The position numbers were made by a program, and so were the translations under genes. The notes beneath the pieces were generated by a model. It had not been told where the DNA came from. It searched no databases and saw only the letters and a program-made list of their open reading frames with translations. 64,000 nucleotides of DNA from Roseicyclus amphidinii (GTDB taxonomy: Bacteria > Pseudomonadota > Alphaproteobacteria > Rhodobacterales > Rhodobacteraceae): positions 26,324-90,323 of the forward strand of contig NZ_JASJOE010000009.1 of assembly GCF_030163755.1 (NCBI RefSeq), given 5' to 3'. Shown here in pieces: positions 9,009 to 17,081 of the stretch (position 1 is its first letter; each line of letters opens with the position of its first letter).

Positions 9009-10148
9009 TCACTCGGGGACCGCTCCGCGCGCTGCGGGCCTGGCTGTCAGAACCGCCAACCGTTCGGTCACCTCCGCCCGCACCGGGCCGGGCCGGGGCG
9101 CGTCGCGCAGCGTGGTGAACCAATGCGCCGCGGGCGCGCGGCCCAGCCTTGGCGGGTTCTCCCAACTCAGACCGCGCAGCACGGCCTCGGCGCCCTCGGG
9201 CAGCCGCTCGGGGATCTCGTGGCCGTTCAGCACGGCCCAGACCCCGGTCCAGAGCCGCCCCACCGACCACGGGTTGTAGCCGCCCCCGCCCAGCACCAGC
9301 AGGCGCGGGCACCCCAGCGCCATCAGCCCGCGCAGCACGTCCCAATGGGCGTTGTTGGACAGCGCAAGCCGCGACAGCGGGTCCTCGGTCACGGCGTCCG
9401 CCCCGCATTGCAGCACGATCGCATCGGGCGCGAAACCCGCCACGGCGGGCAGGATCAGCCGCGCGCAGACCTCCGCCATCTCGCTGTCGTTGAAGCCGCG
9501 CGGCACCGGCAGGTTCAGGCAATTGCCGCCGCCATCCTCCTCAAGCGCGCCGGTGAAGGGCCAGCGGCGCTCCTCGTGGACCGAGATCAGCAGCGTCTCG
9601 GGATCGCCGGCAAAGGCGTGTTCCACCCCGTCGGAGTGATGCGCGTCGATGTCGACATAGGCGATGCGCCGCGCGCCTGCGCGCCGGAGCGAAAGCATCG
9701 CCAGCACGGGATCGTTGAGGTAGCAGAACCCGCCCGCCCGGTCGGGAAAGCCGTGATGCGTGCCGCCACCGGGATGGTGGATCACGCCGCCCTGCGCCAG
9801 CAACTCGCCCGCCAGAAGCGAGGCCCCCGCCGCCGTGGCGGGGCGGCGATACATCTCGGGATAGACCGGGTTCGCCACGGTGCCGAGCGCGTGGCGGGCG
9901 CGGGTCTCGTCGCTCACCTCCTGCGCGGCCTCGGCGCGGCTGAGCGCCGCGACATAGTCAGGCGTGTGCCAGATCGTCAGCGCGTGCGGCTTGGCGCGCG
10001 GGCTGGTGCGGTATTGCTCCGGTCCCAGCCATCCCATCGCGCGGGCAAGGTCCATCACGGTCGACACGCGCGGCACGCGCAACGGGTGCCAGGCCCCGTA
10101 GCTGGAGCCGCGGTAGATCTCCGATCCGAGAAACAGGGGCCGCGTCAC
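9009..10148 (-). CDS. Histone deacetylase family protein (AcuC/HDAC-like)
   Basis: A zinc-dependent deacetylase of the arginase/HDAC fold, about 379 residues. The hallmark HHPGGGTHHGFPDRAGGFCYLND holds the catalytic His pair, DIDAHHSDG supplies Asp/His zinc ligands, and LGGGGYNP contains the conserved active-site Tyr region. In bacteria such enzymes deacetylate proteins (AcuC on acetyl-CoA synthetase) or small acetylated amines; the substrate here is unknown. The start is a GTG overlapping the TGA of the upstream glutathione peroxidase by 4 bases (GTGA), so translation is coupled. The same frame continues upstream but only as a shadow of that gene. Confidence 0.88.
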   Translation of the reverse strand: MTRPLFLGSEIYRGSSYGAWHPLRVPRVSTVMDLARAMGWLGPEQYRTSPRAKPHALTIWHTPDYVAALSRAEAAQEVSDETRARHALGTVANPVYPEMYRRPATAAGASLLAGELLAQGGVIHHPGGGTHHGFPDRAGGFCYLNDPVLAMLSLRRAGARRIAYVDIDAHHSDGVEHAFAGDPETLLISVHEERRWPFTGALEEDGGGNCLNLPVPRGFNDSEMAEVCARLILPAVAGFAPDAIVLQCGADAVTEDPLSRLALSNNAHWDVLRGLMALGCPRLLVLGGGGYNPWSVGRLWTGVWAVLNGHEIPERLPEGAEAVLRGLSWENPPRLGRAPAAHWFTTLRDAPRPGPVRAEVTERLAVLTARPAARGAVPE

Positions 10149-10678
10149 GCCCCGAGCAGCGCCTCGATCTCGCGCCGCATCCGCCCGCCCGTGGGCCGCG
10201 TGTTCGACCCGAAGCTCTGCACCATGCGGCCCTGCCCGTCGAGCAGCACCTTGTTGAAGTTCCAGCCGGGCTCGAACCCGTAGGTGTCGCGCAGCCAGCG
10301 GTAGAAGGGATGCGCGCCCGCGCCGCGGACCGGGGTGATCGTCGTCATCGGCAGGGTCAGGCCGAAATTGACCTCGCAGAACTCGGCGACGTCCTCGTCG
10401 CTGCCCAGCTCCTGCCGGAAATCGTCGGACGGGACGGCCAGCACGACAAGCCCGCGTGGCCCGTAGTCCTCGTGCAGCACCTGCAACTCGTCGTATTGCG
10501 GGGTGTAGCCGCAGAGCGAGGCAGTGTTGACCACCAGCACCGGCCGCCCGCGCCACGCCGCCATGTCATACTGCCCGCCGTCGATCGAGTCGAAGCGGAA
10601 ACTCGCCTGCGCCCATGCGGGCAGGGCGGTGAGGGCAGGCAGGGCGGCAAGCCCCGCGATCAGGCTGCGGCGGTGCAT
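10145..10678 (-). CDS. Secreted glutathione peroxidase-like thiol peroxidase
   Basis: Reduces hydrogen peroxide or lipid peroxides. A signal peptide (MHRRSLIAGLAALPALTALPAWAQA, shown here only as its two halves MHRRSLIAG and PALTALPAWAQA) puts it in the periplasm. NTASLCGYTPQYDEL carries the active-site Cys, encoded by TGC and not by selenocysteine TGA, and the family NFNKVLLD motif gives the catalytic Asn region. Length after cleavage is about 155 residues, normal for bacterial Gpx. The frame extends 20 residues upstream, but 10678 has GAGG at good spacing and gives a proper signal peptide. It overlaps the HDAC-like gene and is divergent from the Nudix gene. Confidence 0.88.
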   Translation of the reverse strand: MHRRSLIAGLAALPALTALPAWAQASFRFDSIDGGQYDMAAWRGRPVLVVNTASLCGYTPQYDELQVLHEDYGPRGLVVLAVPSDDFRQELGSDEDVAEFCEVNFGLTLPMTTITPVRGAGAHPFYRWLRDTYGFEPGWNFNKVLLDGQGRMVQSFGSNTRPTGGRMRREIEALLGA

Positions 10679-10764
10679 CGGTCGTATCCTCGCGGTCGCT
10701 GTTGCACCGAAAGCTATGTCTGCGCGTGCCTTGGTCAAGCGGGCTTGGCAGCGGGGGGTGCGAC

Positions 10765-11259
10765 ATGCGATACCCCGCCGTCATGACCCGCAAGACCACC
10801 ATACAGGCGCCTTTGCGCATCGCCTCCGCCGCGAAACGCGAGACGCGGACGCAGTTTGCCGCGCTGCCCTTCCGGGTCAAGAAGAAGGGCGAGGTCGAGG
10901 TCCTGCTGATCTCCTCGCTCGACACGGGGCGCTGGATCATCCCCAAGGGCTGGCCGATGGACGGCATGCGCCCCGCCGAGGCCGCCGCCGAGGAAGCCTG
11001 GGAAGAGGCCGGCATCCGCGGTCGGGTCTTCGACGAGGTGCTGGGGCTCTACTCCTACTCCAAGTGGCTCGACGAAGAGCTGTCGCTGCCCTGTATCGTC
11101 GTGGTCTTCGGCCTCGAGGTCAGCCATTTCGACGACAGCTTCCCCGAAGCCGGGGCCCGCAAGCGCAAGTGGCTGAGCCGCAAGAAGGCCGCGCAGCGGG
11201 TGGACGAGCCGGAACTGAAACAGATCATTGCGACCTTCGACCCCGCCCGGCTGCGCTGA
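10765..11259 (+). CDS. Nudix hydrolase
   Basis: A 164-residue Nudix-fold pyrophosphohydrolase of the diphosphoinositol-polyphosphate/diadenosine-polyphosphate phosphatase-like branch. IIPKGWPMDGM leads into the Nudix helix AEAAAEEAWEEAGI. The metal-binding EExGI end is intact, whereas the usual REU is EEA, as is common in this bacterial group. Start at 10765 is supported by the GGGGGG-rich ribosome site; ATG 10783 is an alternative. It is divergent from the peroxidase with 86 bases between. The substrate is probably a nucleoside polyphosphate, by family analogy only. Confidence 0.85.
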   Translation: MRYPAVMTRKTTIQAPLRIASAAKRETRTQFAALPFRVKKKGEVEVLLISSLDTGRWIIPKGWPMDGMRPAEAAAEEAWEEAGIRGRVFDEVLGLYSYSKWLDEELSLPCIVVVFGLEVSHFDDSFPEAGARKRKWLSRKKAAQRVDEPELKQIIATFDPARLR

Positions 11260-11305
11260 CGCCGTGACTTGAACCCGTCCGCGGTCCGAATATCTTGCAA
11301 CTGAC

Positions 11306-11758
11306 ATGATCCGATACACGCTCAAATGCGCCGAGGGCCACGGCTTCGACAGCTGGTTCCAATCCGCCGACGCCTACGAGGCGCTGGCGGACCGAGGCAT
11401 GGTCAGCTGCGCGATCTGCGGCGGCACCGATGTGACCAAGGCGCTGATGGCGCCCCGCGTCTCCGTCGCCGAAAGCGCGCCGGCCGAGCCACCCGCCGCA
11501 CCGGCCGTGCCCGACCGCCCGCTCAGCGCGCCCGCGCATCCGGCCGAACAGATGCTGCGCGCCCTGCGCGAGCATCTGCAGAAGAGCTCGACCTATGTCG
11601 GCGGCCGCTTCGCGCAGGAAGCCCGCGCCATGCACCTGGGCGAGGCGGACGAGCGCCCGATCCATGGCGAGGCGAGCCCCGCCGAGGCGCGCGCGCTGAT
11701 CGAGGAAGGCGTGCCCATCGCGCCCCTGCCGATCCTGCCGCCCGACAAGACGAACTGA
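11306..11758 (+). CDS. DUF1178 family protein
   Basis: A 150-residue protein with the DUF1178 signature MIRYTLKCAEGHGFDSWFQ at its very start. Cys8 and the C35-A-I-C38 pair followed by KALMAPRV suggest a small zinc-ribbon N-terminal domain. The middle is Ala/Pro rich and the C-terminus ends with GVPIAPLPILPPDK. The function is unknown. It follows the Nudix gene in the same direction after 46 bases and may share its transcript. A palindrome cluster follows the stop. Confidence 0.85.
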   Translation: MIRYTLKCAEGHGFDSWFQSADAYEALADRGMVSCAICGGTDVTKALMAPRVSVAESAPAEPPAAPAVPDRPLSAPAHPAEQMLRALREHLQKSSTYVGGRFAQEARAMHLGEADERPIHGEASPAEARALIEEGVPIAPLPILPPDKTN

Positions 11759-11765
11759 GCGCGAC

Positions 11766-11854
11766 AAGGCCCTTGCAAGGGCCTTCCGAGGCTTTTGCAA
11801 AAGCCTTGTCCAAGACCCTTGCAAGGGTCTTGCAAGCCTTTTGCAAAAGGCTTG
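11766..11854. repeat. Second cluster of four palindromes centred on TTGCAA
   Basis: Perfect palindromes of 18-22 bp at 11766-11785, 11789-11806, 11811-11832 and 11833-11854, all centred on TTGCAA. Two have CCCTTGCAAGGG cores and two have CTTTTGCAAAAG cores, in alternation. As at 1749-1838 they occupy the gap between convergent genes and end close to both stops. The layout repeats the first cluster although the arm sequences differ. Confidence 0.85.
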
Positions 11855-11864
11855 GGCGCACCGC

Positions 11865-13079
11865 TCAGAGGGGGCGCGGAACGATCCCCATCGCGCGCAG
11901 TTCGGCCGCCTCGCGCGCGTCGCGCGCGGCCTCCAGTGCGGCGACCGAGCGCGCCACATGGGCGGCGATCTCGGCATCGGGCAGGCCACGGGCCTGCATC
12001 TCGGCGACCATCCGCTTGCCCGCTGGGGCCAGCGGCTGCACGAACAGGAGCCGGTCCAGCGCGTCAAGCGGCACTTCCGCCGCGCGGGCCAGCGCGTCCA
12101 TCCGCGCGCCGAACCCCGGCGCGTCGCGCAGCGCGGCCAGCCGCGCCCGGTGCCAGTCGACGCTGCCCTGAAGCAGCCGCTTCAAGACGGCGTCCTGCAG
12201 CCAGTCCCCGACCAGCCCGGCAACCGCGTCCGAGCGCGCCGACAGGCCGGGCAGCGCAAGCTCGTTGCGGTCGAAGACCGCGAAATAGGTCGCGTCATAC
12301 TTGCCCCGTTTCAGGTTCACGTTGCCCCGGTCCCCGCGCAACAGGTAGGCCTCGCGGCCCTGGACGGCGAAATGCGCCACCTCGGCCAACGCGCGGCCCA
12401 CCGTCACGGCCGACCCGCGCCAGCCGTCGCGCAGGAAGGAGGGCGGCATCGGCTGCCCCGACCCGTTGACCCAGCGCAGCGCCAGCTGGGCCTGCATCCG
12501 TTCCGGGTCGCGTTTCGCGCCCTTCATCGAGGGGCGGTGAATGCCCAGCTTGAGCTGCGGGAAGGGGCGGAACAGCGTCTTCACGCCCCAGCCGCGCCGA
12601 AACCCGTCGGGGGCACCGCGGGTGAACTGCGGCAGAAGCGGCGCGTCCGACCAGTCCACCACCCCGTTCGAGCCCATCATCCGCCAGCTGAGCGCAACCC
12701 CCTCGGTCCCCTCGGGGCAGGCCGCCAGCAAGGCGGCGAAGCTGCCGTCGCCGGTCTTCACATGCACGAATTCATCCGCGTCGAGCACCAGCAGCCATTC
12801 GGCCCCGGCGATCTCGGGCCGCCGTTCGGCCAGCGAGAGCGCGTGGGGTTGCGGCTTGCGCCCCTCGGGCACGGTGTTGCGCAGGTGCCGGACCAGCCCC
12901 ATCGCCTCCAGCCGGTCGAGCATCGCGTCGGTCCCGTCGCGGCAATCGTTGCTGTAGACGAAGACTTCGGTGGCTCCGATCAGCCGGTGATGGGCCAGCC
13001 ATTCCAGCAGGCGCGGCCCCTCGTCCTTCATCATGCCCAGGAGGGACACGCGGGGGGCGCGGGGCGCTGCCGCGGGCAT
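11865..13079 (-). CDS. Glycosyltransferase family 2-like protein (GT92/DUF-type)
   Basis: A 404-residue putative glycosyltransferase. It opens with the nucleotide-sugar fold start VSLLGMMKDEG, then EVFVYSNDCRDGTDAML, and the metal-binding LVLDADEF (Asp100, Asp102). This pattern is shared by the GT2/GT92-like proteins common in Rhodobacterales exopolysaccharide regions. The C-terminus is helical. The ATG overlaps the upstream gene's TGA (ATGA), so it is the last gene of a coupled set. The protein at 21626-23458 is a clear paralogue over its first about 300 residues. Donor and acceptor are unknown. Confidence 0.8.
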   Translation of the reverse strand: MPAAAPRAPRVSLLGMMKDEGPRLLEWLAHHRLIGATEVFVYSNDCRDGTDAMLDRLEAMGLVRHLRNTVPEGRKPQPHALSLAERRPEIAGAEWLLVLDADEFVHVKTGDGSFAALLAACPEGTEGVALSWRMMGSNGVVDWSDAPLLPQFTRGAPDGFRRGWGVKTLFRPFPQLKLGIHRPSMKGAKRDPERMQAQLALRWVNGSGQPMPPSFLRDGWRGSAVTVGRALAEVAHFAVQGREAYLLRGDRGNVNLKRGKYDATYFAVFDRNELALPGLSARSDAVAGLVGDWLQDAVLKRLLQGSVDWHRARLAALRDAPGFGARMDALARAAEVPLDALDRLLFVQPLAPAGKRMVAEMQARGLPDAEIAAHVARSVAALEAARDAREAAELRAMGIVPRPL

Positions 13080-13783
13080 CAGTAATTCACGTAATGGCTC
13101 TGGATGACCGGTTTCGGAGGCCCTTCGCGGTGCAGTTTGCGCACCACGTAGAACAGGAACTGCGGCACCTCGTAGCGGTGTTCCGCGCCGCGGTTGCTGT
13201 TGGTCGGATCGGGGATCTTGCGGGGCCGTTCGGTGCCCTTGCGCGACATGGTCCAGCAGCCCAGCACCTCGTAGCCCAGCGAATGATGCCAGTAGCGCCA
13301 CGGGATATCCGGGCCGACCTGGTAGAAGCCATGGCCGAACCAGCCGTCCGTGCCAACGCAGGAGATGAATATCCCGCCCTCCTGCAGCATGGCGTCCACG
13401 TTGCGGAAGGCCTGCGCGATGTCGAAGACATGCTCGGTCGTCCCGCCGTCGTAGATCAGGTCGAACCGGCCCGTCAGATCCTCGCCCACCGGTTCGGACA
13501 GGTCATGCACGTATTCCGCCCCCTCGATATCCGAGAAGTCGAGGCTTTCGAGCTTCGGCCAGCCGATCGTCCTGAGGTAGGTCTCGCAGAACCCGTCTTC
13601 CTGGAACAGGTCCTGGGGCGTCGCCGGGATGCCCATGCGGGCGAGTTTCTTGATCAGCCGGTCGGTCCAGCCGGGCGGGGTGAAATGCATCTTCTGGCGG
13701 CCCAGCATGATGCCCTTTCGGCAATCCTTGACCACCGGCGCGATCAGCGCGAGCTGCTGGGCGATGTTGATGCTGATGCCCAT
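13079..13783 (-). CDS. Methyltransferase-like protein (class I SAM fold)
   Basis: A 234-residue protein with an excellent AAAGGAG ribosome site. The second half resembles a SAM-dependent methyltransferase: SLDFSDIEGAEYVHDLSEP looks like the acidic-loop strand, RFDLIYDGGTTEHVFDIAQAFRN matches motif IV and the following helix, and LQEGGIFISC the next strand. The N-terminal glycine-rich SAM loop is not obvious, so activity is uncertain. It overlaps the downstream glycosyltransferase, which suggests modification of a glycan or lipid made by the same cluster. Confidence 0.65.
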   Translation of the reverse strand: MGISINIAQQLALIAPVVKDCRKGIMLGRQKMHFTPPGWTDRLIKKLARMGIPATPQDLFQEDGFCETYLRTIGWPKLESLDFSDIEGAEYVHDLSEPVGEDLTGRFDLIYDGGTTEHVFDIAQAFRNVDAMLQEGGIFISCVGTDGWFGHGFYQVGPDIPWRYWHHSLGYEVLGCWTMSRKGTERPRKIPDPTNSNRGAEHRYEVPQFLFYVVRKLHREGPPKPVIQSHYVNY

Positions 13784-13935
13784 GGCGGGTCTCCTTTCGT
13801 CAGCGGGGGACCGCGGAGGTGGGTGTCCGCCGTCGGGCTGTCTGCGGCGGCCCAAGGGCCTGCCCACGGCCCGTCCCGTGCCCCTTGGCCTTCGGGTGCC
13901 GCGCCGTCGCGCCCTGGTTCGCCCCCGCCATGCCC

Positions 13936-14856
13936 TCAGCCCCCCTCGGCCCCGGTCAGCGGCGGGATGCCCTCGGGCAGCGGCTCGTCGAAGATGCGCC
14001 GCACGCGCTTCACGCCGACCTGGGCGCGCAGCCCCTCGTAGCCCTGGTCGGCAAGGCCCGCTTCGCTCAGGATCTCCCACTTGCGGTAATGCACGGCGGT
14101 GATCGGCTTGTGGGCGGGAAAGGGTTTGCCGCGCAGCTTGCCGCCGAGGATGAAATGGTCGTTCTCCTCCAGCTCGTTCCACGCCAGCCCGGCACGCCGG
14201 ATCGCCACCGGCAGGGTCATCTGGTCGAGATAGGGGCGGCGGTGCGGGGCCAGGGCCTCGACCTTGTCGATGGCCTGCGCGGTCTCCATCCAGGTCTCGG
14301 CAAAGGACAGGCCCTGCGCGGTGCGGTGGTCCTCGGGGAAGATCACGAACCCCGAGGAGAAATAGGGCACCATGGGCCGCCTGCGGTCGCGCATCAGCCG
14401 GATCCGTTCCCCGGGGACGGGCATGCCGAAGGTGCCGTAGACCGTTTCCCACAGGTCGTCCGGTTTCCAGTGGATCGAGGCGGCGGGCGAGCAGGTGACA
14501 TGGCCGGGCTTCATCAGCCGCCCGATGTCATGTGCGGCCATCACCAGGATGTCGCTGTCCATGAAGCCCGACCAGCCGGTTTCGCGCGGCTGAAGGCAGG
14601 CGATGATCTTGTTTCCATGGGGATATTCCGGATCGAAGACGCCCTGCGTCTCCATCGGCCTGACCTCGCAGCGCATCCGGCGGAGCGTCTCGACCGCGGC
14701 GGGGTCGACCTCTCCCATGCGGTGGGCGGGGCAGTAGCCGACCAGCTCGATCGCGGGGTCGAGGTGCTGGCGGATCGAGGCGGCGAGGTAGCAGGCGAGA
14801 TACTGGTAGCCCGGCGGTTCGACCACGAAGAACAGGGTGAGCGAGGGGGAGGCCAT
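13936..14856 (-). CDS. Putative glycosyltransferase (nucleotide-diphospho-sugar transferase fold)
   Basis: A 306-residue protein starting MASPSLTLFFVVEPPGYQYLA. GFMDSDILV (Asp100, Asp102) is a DxD-type metal site in the middle of a GT-A-like alternating fold. Later motifs (PYLDQMTLPVAIRRAG and HYRKWEIL) resemble acceptor-domain segments of GT8-like proteins. The stop of the upstream gene lies 11 bases before this start, so the two are likely co-transcribed. The specific sugar cannot be predicted. Confidence 0.6.
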   Translation of the reverse strand: MASPSLTLFFVVEPPGYQYLACYLAASIRQHLDPAIELVGYCPAHRMGEVDPAAVETLRRMRCEVRPMETQGVFDPEYPHGNKIIACLQPRETGWSGFMDSDILVMAAHDIGRLMKPGHVTCSPAASIHWKPDDLWETVYGTFGMPVPGERIRLMRDRRRPMVPYFSSGFVIFPEDHRTAQGLSFAETWMETAQAIDKVEALAPHRRPYLDQMTLPVAIRRAGLAWNELEENDHFILGGKLRGKPFPAHKPITAVHYRKWEILSEAGLADQGYEGLRAQVGVKRVRRIFDEPLPEGIPPLTGAEGG

Positions 14857-14867
14857 GGCGCGCCCCC

Positions 14868-15680
14868 TCAGTCTTCCAGCGCCTGGGCCGGGTCGATGCC
14901 GACCTCCTGGCACATGCGCCAGGCGTAGGAGTTTTCGAGCGGTATGTTCTTGCGCCACCACGGTTTTGTGCCGTTGGTGTAGAGATGGACCGAGACGGTG
15001 GCGTCGGTGAACCAGCCTTCGACGCGGCCGTGGGGGTCGTAGAAGATGTCGTTGAGCTGGAAGGGCACGGGGTAGAGGACGTCGGGGGTCATGGCCTTGT
15101 CGTAATCCCCTGTTTTCTGGGCGAAATACGTGAAAGCCTGCGGGCCGAAGGCGGTGCGCTCGGTCTTGTAGATCTTCACCGCGTGGGGAATGTCGTCCTT
15201 CAGGCGGGTGATCTTCTTGCGCTGGTTCTTGTTCCACCAGGGCGGAACCTCGGGGAGATTGTCATAGTAATCAAGGAGTTGGTCCATCAGCTCGCAATGC
15301 TGCGGCAGGCCCACGACGCCGCAGTTGAGCGCGCCGCGCATGCCGTGGCCGGCGAAGATGTAGGTCCAGTCGTCGGGGAAGGGGCGGTGGCAGAAGGCGT
15401 CGCAGTCGATCCAGATCGCGCCGGTGGCGCGTATCATCTTGTATCTAAAGACATTTGACAGGAAGGAGGCGGAGGTTTCGGCGACGATGTCCATGGGAAT
15501 GTCCATGATCTCGGAGGCCTTCCGCACCTCGACGCCGGGGGGGACATTGGTGACCGTATCGGTGCAATAGAGCGTCACGGGATGGCCGTGGCGCAGATGC
15601 GAGACGAGGCATAACTGGTTGAGATACTGGAGCTTTTCGCCAATCCAGAGGGAGGCCACGGGCCTGCGGTTCAGTTCCAC
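14868..15680 (-). CDS. Glycosyltransferase with DxD sugar-binding motif (GT32/TcdA-TcdB-like)
   Basis: A 270-residue protein, first gene of this minus-strand set. It begins ASLWIGEKLQYLNQLCL, a pattern of DxD-containing capsular/GT32 transferases, and has WIDCDAF with Asp92 and Asp94 as the metal site. ALNCGVVGLPQH and the C-terminal VSVHLYTNGTKPWW (His to metal in related enzymes) complete the fold. No signal or membrane segment, so it is cytosolic. It probably adds one sugar in an extracellular polysaccharide or protein glycan route shared with the next genes. Confidence 0.7.
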   Translation of the reverse strand: MELNRRPVASLWIGEKLQYLNQLCLVSHLRHGHPVTLYCTDTVTNVPPGVEVRKASEIMDIPMDIVAETSASFLSNVFRYKMIRATGAIWIDCDAFCHRPFPDDWTYIFAGHGMRGALNCGVVGLPQHCELMDQLLDYYDNLPEVPPWWNKNQRKKITRLKDDIPHAVKIYKTERTAFGPQAFTYFAQKTGDYDKAMTPDVLYPVPFQLNDIFYDPHGRVEGWFTDATVSVHLYTNGTKPWWRKNIPLENSYAWRMCQEVGIDPAQALED

Positions 15681-16058
15681 GGAACGGTACCCCTTATGCT
15701 GCTCGTTACGCGCGCGGGTGGTTGCCTCCCGCGTTCACTTTGAAGCGTTTTCCCTTATTTCAGGGGGCAAGGCAAAGGGTTTCGGCGCGCGGGAGAGGGG
15801 GTGTTGCGGGGGCGCACGGGGGCGTTAACCCCCGGGCGGGGAAGGCCGCAGGGGGCGGAGACGGCCGCGTCACACCCCGTGCACAGGCTGTACACACCCT
15901 GTGCATACGCGATTTGCGCACGGAAGGGGTGGGGAGGGTGGTTAAGGGTGCGGGGGGTTGGTAAGGGTCTGGTGACGGGTTTCTTGGGTGGTTACAAGTC
16001 CGGTACGTGGGACAGCGCTGTGTCACTGTGGACAGTTCGAAATCAATTCGTTGGGCCG
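15681..16058. other. Gene-free stretch, likely promoter region of the glycosyltransferase set
   Basis: No convincing gene is present. It holds G-rich low-complexity runs and one perfect 8-bp inverted repeat, TGCACAGG (15880-15887) against CCTGTGCA (15898-15905) with a 10-base spacer. The repeat lies about 200 bases upstream of the glycosyltransferase start at 15680 and could be an operator. The GC-rich bases stop abruptly near 16040, where AT-rich DNA begins. Confidence 0.5.
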
Positions 16059-17012
16059 CTATTCTGAAGCCGCATTCGTCGATGCTTCAAGGATTGCAAT
16101 AATTGCCTTCTGTACTGCAAATAGGCACTTTGCAGTGTCTTTTCCTGTTAAGTAAAGTCTCTTCCCTGGCTCGAGTTCTTTTCCTGTATTCTTTAAGTAC
16201 TCCGTGTCCACGATGCCTCGCCTGTGAACAATGAGGTGACGATTCTGGTTCAGCTCATATAACTGAGGTCCAAACGCCAATTGTAGTTTTGGGTTATCGA
16301 AAAGAATTTTGAATACTTTCTTCATTGGGTGGAAGCTGTCAAACTTCGCCTTTGAGAATACTATATTTCCCATTGATCGTGTTAAATCGAACCCGAAGTC
16401 TGATAAATCGGATATCGAAAGCGCTTTGCTTCCAATCAGTTTTTGCACACTGGGATCGCCTATCAAATCGATTGCTTGTGACGGATTTCGGTTGAGCCAC
16501 TCAATAATGAATTCTCGACTGAATGACTCGAATGCCGACCACCCTGCCACTTGCGCTTGAAATAGAATCTCTTCTGCTGCAAATAGAATTTCCGAGGAGT
16601 CAAGGTGCCTTCTTAAGCCCAAGATTATACTGTCTATTATGTCTTCGTGCCCTTCAGTTGAAGCGATATACTCAGCCATCCGCGCTTGAGCTCGCTCTCT
16701 ACACCTCACCTCTGATATGGCTTCTTCTTCGGGAGAGCTTGGCTTTTTCTCAAGTGCAAGTATTCTTTCGGAGGTAAGAAAGCGACGAAATCGGTCTTGA
16801 TGAACGGCGTCTTGTTCCAATTGAAAAGGAATGGTGGCGGCGCTTACTACGCCTCGTAAATCTTCCGCGGCAATACGGGCGAGACTTGAGTATGGGTGGT
16901 CATTGAATGCGTATTTCCATATTGGTGTAGTATACTCATCGACACTTGAGATCAAATATGCCGCCAGCACAAAATCTACAACTTTCTTCGGTACTCTCTG
17001 GCTATTTTCCAC
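16059..17012 (-). CDS. HEPN-like domain protein, likely horizontally acquired
   Basis: A 317-residue protein from a GTG start with unremarkable upstream signals. Codon use is clearly AT-richer than in every neighbouring gene. Near the C-terminus LNQNRHLIVHRRGIVDTEYL gives the R-x4-H motif (Arg258, His263) followed by the hydrophobic/GIVD pattern seen in HEPN RNase domains of toxin and phage-defence systems. The rest is mostly helical. No antitoxin or second defence gene is adjacent; the glycan genes on both sides are unrelated. Being foreign and HEPN-like it may be a solitary abortive-infection type RNase, but the activity is inferred only. Confidence 0.65.
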   Translation of the reverse strand: MENSQRVPKKVVDFVLAAYLISSVDEYTTPIWKYAFNDHPYSSLARIAAEDLRGVVSAATIPFQLEQDAVHQDRFRRFLTSERILALEKKPSSPEEEAISEVRCRERAQARMAEYIASTEGHEDIIDSIILGLRRHLDSSEILFAAEEILFQAQVAGWSAFESFSREFIIEWLNRNPSQAIDLIGDPSVQKLIGSKALSISDLSDFGFDLTRSMGNIVFSKAKFDSFHPMKKVFKILFDNPKLQLAFGPQLYELNQNRHLIVHRRGIVDTEYLKNTGKELEPGKRLYLTGKDTAKCLFAVQKAIIAILEASTNAASE

Positions 17013-17081
17013 ACTTATTTCCCGCTGTTTTTGCCCTGACTCCGACGATTCAGTGGTTGAGTGCTTGCGTGATAAACTGGT

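Noticed and set aside
10145..10678. Possible selenocysteine in the glutathione peroxidase
   Set aside because: The active-site codon is TGC, an ordinary cysteine, and the frame has no internal TGA.
15760..16026. Short Arg/Pro-rich frame in the gene-free region before the HEPN gene
   Set aside because: Low-complexity composition from G-rich runs and no ribosome site.
16059..17012. HEPN-like gene as part of a phage or insertion element
   Set aside because: No integrase, transposase, terminal repeats or target duplication is visible around it.
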